This document shows positions 28,511-33,538 of a stretch of 33,538 nt of DNA, one piece after another (positions within the stretch are counted from its first letter, which is position 1; every line of letters starts with the position of its first letter). Where the stretch lies: contig CAMLSF010000021.1 of NCBI GenBank assembly GCA_946482615.1, positions 1 to 33,538 of the forward strand, in the 5' to 3' direction. Under the pieces are notes generated by a model, which saw nothing but the letters and a program-made list of their open reading frames with translations, was not told the origin of the DNA and searched no databases. The DNA is from an uncultured Chromatiaceae bacterium. Lineage in GTDB: Bacteria; Pseudomonadota; Gammaproteobacteria; Enterobacterales; Alteromonadaceae. Made by a program: the position numbers and the translations under genes.

Positions 28511-29106
28511 TTTTTCAGCTCCTTGTATCTGTAGGTTTTGGCGATCACGCTAAAACTCTGATTTCCCTCTTCCCTGCTTTGGATCACAAAATCATGCAAA
28601 CTGACAATACGGGGTAACTTAGCTATTTCACTGACAAAATTGCCAATCTGGTGATACTCGCCTATGACCTCAATCTGAATGGGCAACTCGGTATAAAACT
28701 CTTTTTCTATCTCTGGCATCCAGTTGATCCGAACAAAAGTCAGCCCCACCGAAGTACCTGCAAAAGTAATATCATCCAGCATACCTGGCGTCTCATGGGT
28801 CGCTGGCAACTGTTTTAATAACACCGAAAAGGTTTTTTCCATCTCCTGCATCTGTTTCTGGTACAGCTCCAGATTAATAGCTTTGCCATATTTACTTTGA
28901 TAATCAAGGCGTAGCTCCTGTTCCTTTTGCTGCTGTGCTTCCAAATTGCTGACCTGATCTTTAATCAGGAAAAAGTAACTCAACAGCATCACGGTCAAAG
29001 CAACCACCAAAGCCAGCCCCACTTTGCCAGCCTTAGGCCAGGCCCCCATATTGTTAAAATCAATTTCAGATAAATCGATATCAGACAAGTTGATATTCAG
29101 GTTCAT
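28507..29106 (-). CDS. pilO: Type IV pilus inner-membrane protein PilO
   Basis: Bitopic inner-membrane protein that dimerises with PilN. The 199-residue protein has a short cytoplasmic N-terminus (DIDLSEIDFNNMGAWPKAGK), a membrane helix about 29-47 (VGLALVVALTVMLLSYFFL), a coiled coil (51-100) and a periplasmic ferredoxin-like domain. Four-base overlaps with pilN and pilP indicate translational coupling. Confidence 0.95.
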   Translation of the reverse strand: MNLNINLSDIDLSEIDFNNMGAWPKAGKVGLALVVALTVMLLSYFFLIKDQVSNLEAQQQKEQELRLDYQSKYGKAINLELYQKQMQEMEKTFSVLLKQLPATHETPGMLDDITFAGTSVGLTFVRINWMPEIEKEFYTELPIQIEVIGEYHQIGNFVSEIAKLPRIVSLHDFVIQSREEGNQSFSVIAKTYRYKELKK

Positions 29107-29708
29107 TTTTGTGCTCCTGCTTTAGCGACAGCTTTGCCTGCAGGTTGGGGCGGCGGTGGTGGAGCTTCAGCGCCCACCAAAAGCAGATGCATTTTAAAAT
29201 CACTTAATAAGCCACTGTCCTCTTTGCTGGCCTGAATAAACTCCAACACAGGCTGAGTCAGTAAAGGAGACTGCTCAATGACCCGAAGCATGCCGGATAA
29301 TCTGTTATTAGACTCACTTTTACCTGTGATCAGTAATCTGTTAAATTTTTTATCCAAAGACACCAGATAAACTCCTGCAGGCACAGTTTTAGCGACTTCA
29401 TCCATAATTTGTGTGCCCAAATTTCTGCTGCGCTGCAATTGTTCTATTAATGACATCCGCTGCTGCAAGCCTGCTTTTTGTTTTTCCAGCTCACGGATCT
29501 GAGCAATACGCAGATCTAACTGCTTAATTTCTGTTTCGAGCAAGGCATTACGACTGATTTGCCCCTCGACACGGGCCTGATACAACCAATAGACCAAAAA
29601 CATCAGCACAAAAGCCAGCACAGCCACTTGTGCTAATACCGTCAGATAATTCAGCTGTTGTTGTTTGCGCGCAGCTTCGCGCCATGGCAGCAGGTTTATT
29701 GATGCCAT
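29103..29708 (-). CDS. pilN: Type IV pilus inner-membrane protein PilN
   Basis: Its cytoplasmic N-terminus INLLPWREAARKQQQ is the conserved peptide that docks in PilM. A membrane helix (about 23-44, YLTVLAQVAVLAFVLMFLVYWL), a coiled coil and a periplasmic domain follow in 201 residues. The C-terminus is Ala/Pro-rich (APPPPPQPAGKAVAKAGAQK). It overlaps pilM by 13 bases and pilO by 4. Confidence 0.95.
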   Translation of the reverse strand: MASINLLPWREAARKQQQLNYLTVLAQVAVLAFVLMFLVYWLYQARVEGQISRNALLETEIKQLDLRIAQIRELEKQKAGLQQRMSLIEQLQRSRNLGTQIMDEVAKTVPAGVYLVSLDKKFNRLLITGKSESNNRLSGMLRVIEQSPLLTQPVLEFIQASKEDSGLLSDFKMHLLLVGAEAPPPPPQPAGKAVAKAGAQK

Positions 29709-30775
29709 GAATTAAAACTCCGCATGGCCAGACCTGTCGCGATCATCAGATAAGGAGCCTTTTCGGTGAGCTCCTGACGATTGACTGTTGCAGCTGATTC
29801 CATATACCGAAACGGGTTGGCTACCACAGTCTGGATCGCCAGCTCGTCACTTATTAGTTTATCTATCCCCTCCAGTAAGCTGGTACCGCCACTGACCAAT
29901 AAATAATCAACCTGCTCTTTGCCACTGGTGGTCAGATACATTTGAATAGCACGGCGGATTTGTTGCAATAACATGGTCTGAAAAGGCGCCAGTACCTCAA
30001 AACTATAACTTGGGGGTAAATCCGCCAGAATTTTCGCCTGCTCGGCTTCTTCGTAAGTTTTATTGTAGTAATTCATAATGCTGCGGCTGTAATGCTCACC
30101 ACCGAAGGCAATGTCTCTGGTGTAAAGGTTTTTATCGCCTTCGACTATGCTCAACAGTGTCATAGTGGCACCTATATCTAATACAGCTACTACTTTTTCC
30201 GCCGCATCTTCAGGTAATTGATCCAGACACAATTCAGCAGCCCGGCTTAAAGCAGAACTTTCTACATCTATGACTTTGGCGGTAAAACCAGCAGACTCCA
30301 GCGCAGTCACTCTGGCCTGTACACTTTCAGTGCGTGCTGCACTTAACAGCACATTGACTTTACTTGGATCGGTTTCATTGGCTTCAAGCCGCTCAAAGTC
30401 TAAGCTGACTTCATTCAGTGGGTATGGAATTAAACTATCAGCTTCCAATTCAATCTGACGGGCTAATTCAGCATCTGTTAAACTGGCGTCCATAAAAATA
30501 ACTTTACTGATCACCAAAGAGCCCGAGACAGCAGCTGCAGCATACTTAATTGATTTATCTATTTTTTTTCTAATATTCAATAAAGCATGAGCAACGGCTT
30601 CTATGTCCTGAATTTCGCGATCGACCATTGTGCCTTTCAGCATAGGTTCTATTGCAAAGGCTTCTACTTTATAATGCTGGTTGTGCTGGCTTAATAACAC
30701 AGCTTTCACAGCATGCGAGCCAATATCGACCCCTAACATCAAGGCTTTTTTTGTTTGAAACAGCTTTTTTAGCAT
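29696..30775 (-). CDS. pilM: Type IV pilus ATPase-like protein PilM
   Basis: Cytoplasmic actin-fold protein that binds the PilN tail and couples pilus motors to the inner-membrane platform. From the ATG at 30775 (MLKKLFQTKKALMLGVDIGSHAVKAV) it has 359 residues, the normal length; a TTG at 30820 adds 15 unrelated residues. Actin-like nucleotide motifs are VDIGSHAVKAVLL, VVAVLDIGATMTLLSIVEG and YLLVSGGTSLLEGI. GGGA precedes the start. It heads pilMNOPQ and is divergent from mrcA, as hofM is in E. coli. Confidence 0.95.
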   Translation of the reverse strand: MLKKLFQTKKALMLGVDIGSHAVKAVLLSQHNQHYKVEAFAIEPMLKGTMVDREIQDIEAVAHALLNIRKKIDKSIKYAAAAVSGSLVISKVIFMDASLTDAELARQIELEADSLIPYPLNEVSLDFERLEANETDPSKVNVLLSAARTESVQARVTALESAGFTAKVIDVESSALSRAAELCLDQLPEDAAEKVVAVLDIGATMTLLSIVEGDKNLYTRDIAFGGEHYSRSIMNYYNKTYEEAEQAKILADLPPSYSFEVLAPFQTMLLQQIRRAIQMYLTTSGKEQVDYLLVSGGTSLLEGIDKLISDELAIQTVVANPFRYMESAATVNRQELTEKAPYLMIATGLAMRSFNSWHQ

Positions 30776-30881
30776 AGCGTCCCGTGCACAGGTCAATGAT
30801 TTATATTGAACTTCTGTCAAGAGCTTAGTCGTTTCACAAAAGATTGCGTAGGGGCAAAGAACAGCTTTTTAAAAAAAACAG

Positions 30882-30899
30882 GCTGGCATTTCCGCCAGC
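30882..30899 (+). promoter_or_regulatory. Hairpin in the mrcA leader
   Basis: GCTGGC and GCCAGC form a 6-bp perfect stem around ATTTCC, 27 bases before the mrcA start codon. It lies in the 151-base divergent gap between pilM and mrcA. Role unknown. Confidence 0.3.
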
Positions 30900-30926
30900 T
30901 CCGAAAATATACATTGAGGTTAATCA

Positions 30927-33538
30927 GTGTCGTGGTTTAAAAAACTAATCATTCTGGTGATTGCAGGTGCTTTTTCCGTTGTGGCTTTGGTTGCAGCAAG
31001 TTACTGGTATGTCAAAGATGACCTGCCCAGTGTGGCCACATTAAAAGATGTGAAGCTGCAAACGCCTATGCGTGTCTTTAGTCAGGATGGCGAACTTATT
31101 TCACAGTTTGGTGAAAAACGCCGTATTCCTTTAACACTGGAAGAAATGCCTGATTTATTAATCAAAGCTGTGCTGGCCACAGAAGACAACCGCTTTTATG
31201 AACATCCCGGTGTGGATGTCATAGGCATGTTGCGTGCTGCGACAGTAGTAGCATTCAGTGGTGAAGCCAAACAGGGTGCCAGTACTATTACTCAGCAGTT
31301 GGCCCGCGTATTTTTCCTGACCCGTGAAAAAAAGCTGATCCGTAAAATCAAAGAAATCTTTTTGGCTTTGCGTATCGAACAGGAGCTGAGCAAAGACGAA
31401 ATACTGGAACTCTATCTGAATAAAATCGAGTTAGGTCAGCGCTCTTTTGGTGTCGGAGCTGCAGCTCAGGTTTATTTTGGTAAAAACATTCAAGATTTAA
31501 CTTTATCTGAAATCGCTATTATTGCCGGTTTGCCACAAGGCCCTTCGGTGTTAAACCCTGTGCGCTCACCCAGTCGCGCCCGTGCCCGCCGTAATATAGT
31601 GCTGGGCCGGATGCTGAATGAAGGCTACATCACTCAGGCTCAGTATGATGAAGCCTTACAGGAACCTATTTTATCCAAACTGCACGGCGCACAAATCACC
31701 GCTTCTGCACCTTATATTGCAGAAATGGTCCGTCAGGAAGTGGTGGATAAATACGGTGAAGAAGAAGCCTACTCCAAAGGTTTTCAGGTCTTTACTACAG
31801 TAGATTCCAGATTGCAGGGCAAAGCTGTCGCTGCGGTACAAAAAAATGTGGTAGGTTATGACGAACGTCATGGCTACCGTGGCCCTGTTGCCACCTTATG
31901 GCAAGCCACCCCAGAGCCACAAGCTGATGGCTCTGTGAAGTTCATTGAAAAAGATCGTCTGAGTGATGAAGCTATTTTGGCCTATCTGGATACTCAGGAT
32001 GGACTGGAGGATTTAATTCCTGCTGTGATCACTGAAGTAGCAGGTCAGCAGGCTGAAGCTATTTTATCCGGTGGCCGTAAAATCACCTTGCCCTGGCAAG
32101 GTTTAAACTGGGCCCGGGCTTTTATCAGCCACGACAGACAAAGCCATGCCCCTAAAGCTGCTGCAGATGTGTTAGCCCCAGGTATGCATGTGTTAGTGCG
32201 TCCTGCGGCTGGTGAGTGGCGGTTAGGCCAAATTCCTGGTGTCAGTGGCGCTATTGTGGCTATTAACCCTAAAGACGGTGCTGTACAGGCCTTAGTAGGT
32301 GGTTACAGCTTTGCGATGACACAATTTAACCGGGCGACTCAGGCCAACCGTCAGGTCGGTTCCAATATAAAACCTTTTATTTATTCAGCCGCTTTGGAAT
32401 CGAATCTGACTCTGGCGACTTTAATGAACGACGCCCCTATTCATGAATGGGATGAAGGCGCAAATCAGGCCTGGCGGCCAAAAAACTCTCCTGAGGTTTA
32501 TGACGGCGCTATCCGTATTCGTGAAGCTTTAGCTAAATCAAAAAACGTGGTGGCAGTGCGCTTATTGCGGGCTGTGGGTATAGAAAAAACCCGTCAGCAT
32601 CTGACGAAGTTTGGTTTCAGAGAAAAAGATTTACCTCACAGTGAAACTCTGGCTTTAGGTTCGGCATCACTTACTCCGCTTGAACTGGCGACAGGTTATG
32701 CGGTATTCGCAAACGGCGGTTATTTAGTGAAGCCTTATGTCATTACCAAAATTCTGGATGACCAGAACAATCTGATTTTCGAGCATGTGCCTGTGCCAGT
32801 TTGTTCCGACTGCGAACAACAGGATTTAGCCGCCAAAGCGGCGGCTGAACAAGCGGCAAAAGAAGCCGCTGCTTTGGCTGAGTCTGCAGATCCTGAAGCT
32901 CTGCTGGAAGCCACTTTTGCAGAGCAAACCGCAACAACTGAGCCATCAACACCAGCTCAGGCTCCGGCTTATGCACCACGGGTAATCTCAGCTCAAAATG
33001 CCTTTTTAATAGCGGATGCGCTGAAAAGTTCCATTTGGGGTGGCGGAGACTGGAAAGCCGGAACTGGCTGGAATGGCACAGCCTATCGCTTAAAAGAGTT
33101 AAAACGTCAGGATTTATCGGGTAAAACCGGTACTACCAATGACGTGAAAGATGCCTGGTTCTCTGGTTTCTCGCCAGAGCTGGTTGTCACCTCCTGGGTA
33201 GGTTTTGATGATGCGGAAAGTCGGTTAGGTAAAACCGCCTGGAATAATAATCTGGGTAAAGATCAGGTCGCAGGCAGCGAGTCTGGCGCCAAAACTGCGA
33301 TGCCAGCCTGGCAGGAATTTGTCGGTTTTGCCTTAAAAGATAAACCACAGATTTTTGTCCAACCTCCTGTGGGTATTACTTCGGTACGTATTGATTTAAA
33401 AACAGGTTTACTGACCCAGGCAACAGATAACAGCAGTGGCTTTGAGTTTTTTATTCAGGGCACAGAACCAAAAACTTACGTTAATTCATCGGTACAACAG
33501 CTGCCGACGCAAAACAATCAGCAACAGCAGGAAGAAAT
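30927..33538 (+). CDS. mrcA: Penicillin-binding protein 1A, 3' end beyond the window
   Basis: Bifunctional class A peptidoglycan synthase. The frame opens at a GTG with GAGG 7 bases upstream and stays open for 870 codons to the window edge. A membrane anchor (about 6-27, LIILVIAGAFSVVALVAASYWY) is followed by the glycosyltransferase domain with EDNRFYEHPGVD (catalytic E86) and QGASTITQQLAR. The transpeptidase domain has GSNIKPF (nucleophile S479, K482), SKN (538-540) and KTGTT (K733). An Ala/Glu-rich linker of about 60 residues, after a CSDC motif near 628, lies between the SKN and KTG motifs, where E. coli PBP1A also has an insert. Divergent from pilM, as in E. coli. Confidence 0.97.
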   Translation, partial: MSWFKKLIILVIAGAFSVVALVAASYWYVKDDLPSVATLKDVKLQTPMRVFSQDGELISQFGEKRRIPLTLEEMPDLLIKAVLATEDNRFYEHPGVDVIGMLRAATVVAFSGEAKQGASTITQQLARVFFLTREKKLIRKIKEIFLALRIEQELSKDEILELYLNKIELGQRSFGVGAAAQVYFGKNIQDLTLSEIAIIAGLPQGPSVLNPVRSPSRARARRNIVLGRMLNEGYITQAQYDEALQEPILSKLHGAQITASAPYIAEMVRQEVVDKYGEEEAYSKGFQVFTTVDSRLQGKAVAAVQKNVVGYDERHGYRGPVATLWQATPEPQADGSVKFIEKDRLSDEAILAYLDTQDGLEDLIPAVITEVAGQQAEAILSGGRKITLPWQGLNWARAFISHDRQSHAPKAAADVLAPGMHVLVRPAAGEWRLGQIPGVSGAIVAINPKDGAVQALVGGYSFAMTQFNRATQANRQVGSNIKPFIYSAALESNLTLATLMNDAPIHEWDEGANQAWRPKNSPEVYDGAIRIREALAKSKNVVAVRLLRAVGIEKTRQHLTKFGFREKDLPHSETLALGSASLTPLELATGYAVFANGGYLVKPYVITKILDDQNNLIFEHVPVPVCSDCEQQDLAAKAAAEQAAKEAAALAESADPEALLEATFAEQTATTEPSTPAQAPAYAPRVISAQNAFLIADALKSSIWGGGDWKAGTGWNGTAYRLKELKRQDLSGKTGTTNDVKDAWFSGFSPELVVTSWVGFDDAESRLGKTAWNNNLGKDQVAGSESGAKTAMPAWQEFVGFALKDKPQIFVQPPVGITSVRIDLKTGLLTQATDNSSGFEFFIQGTEPKTYVNSSVQQLPTQNNQQQQEE

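Noticed and set aside
30776..30820. TTG start for pilM
   Set aside because: The ATG at 30775 gives the normal PilM length and begins the conserved region; the upstream residues look like leader sequence.
32820..32980. Ala/Glu-rich insert in PBP1A as a novel domain
   Set aside because: E. coli PBP1A also carries a variable linker between the SKN and KTG motifs at this point, preceded by a similar CxxC; it is a family trait.

Overview
The window is a contiguous piece of a gammaproteobacterial chromosome. Gene order and protein sequence point to an Alteromonadales/Chromatiaceae-type marine or freshwater heterotroph, with a Rheinheimera-like genome as the best guess. That guess rests on recalled family resemblance, not on a search. 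Nearly all of the DNA is coding. No tRNA, rRNA, CRISPR array, transposase or prophage gene was seen. Most of the content is housekeeping.

Layout. Positions 1-3.4 kb, minus strand: trmJ-cysE, then iscR-iscS and the first codons of iscU. The iscR promoter carries two tandem IscR-type sites. Positions 3.7-5.9 kb, plus strand: an exported methyltransferase-like protein and purD, each followed by an intrinsic terminator. Positions 6.1-8.7 kb: a secreted ExeM/NucH-like nuclease facing a periplasmic beta-propeller protein, with overlapping stop codons. Positions 8.8-11.6 kb: a PrkB-type phosphoribulokinase on plus, then speD, a YhfA-type OsmC protein and a DUF3802-like protein on minus. Positions 11.7-15.6 kb, minus: argD/astC-astA-astD for arginine catabolism by the succinyltransferase route and arginine biosynthesis. 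Positions 15.9-17.6 kb: an HDOD-domain gene and pabA/trpG. Positions 17.8-20.2 kb, minus: rpe-gph-trpS, tightly coupled. Positions 20.4-21.8 kb, plus: a TorF-like outer-membrane protein, an unrecognised 88-residue protein and a DUF2970 protein. Positions 21.7-26.1 kb, minus: aroK-aroB-damX-dam. Positions 26.2-30.8 kb, minus: pilMNOPQ for the type IV pilus inner-membrane assembly platform and secretin. Position 30.9 kb to the end, plus: mrcA (PBP1A), cut by the window edge.

The order mrcA/pilMNOPQ-aroKB-damX-dam-rpe-gph-trpS, with pabA, argD, yhfA and prkB nearby, matches the E. coli region around mrcA-hofMNOPQ-aroKB-damX-dam-rpe-gph-trpS and the pabA/argD/crp/yhfA/prkB cluster. The window is therefore an ancestral gammaproteobacterial block with local insertions (the ast genes, speD, the HDOD gene, the porin/DUF2970 group).

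The less ordinary signals lie mainly between genes. There is a terminator-like hairpin embedded in a small putative leader ORF upstream of rpe-gph-trpS. A dispersed imperfect-palindrome element occurs in a short and a long version. Two REP-like palindromes sit back to back between prk and speD. A folded element lies between aroK and pilQ. The dam gene has a C-terminal extension that coincides exactly with its antisense overlap on the DUF2970 gene. I found no convincing new multi-gene system.
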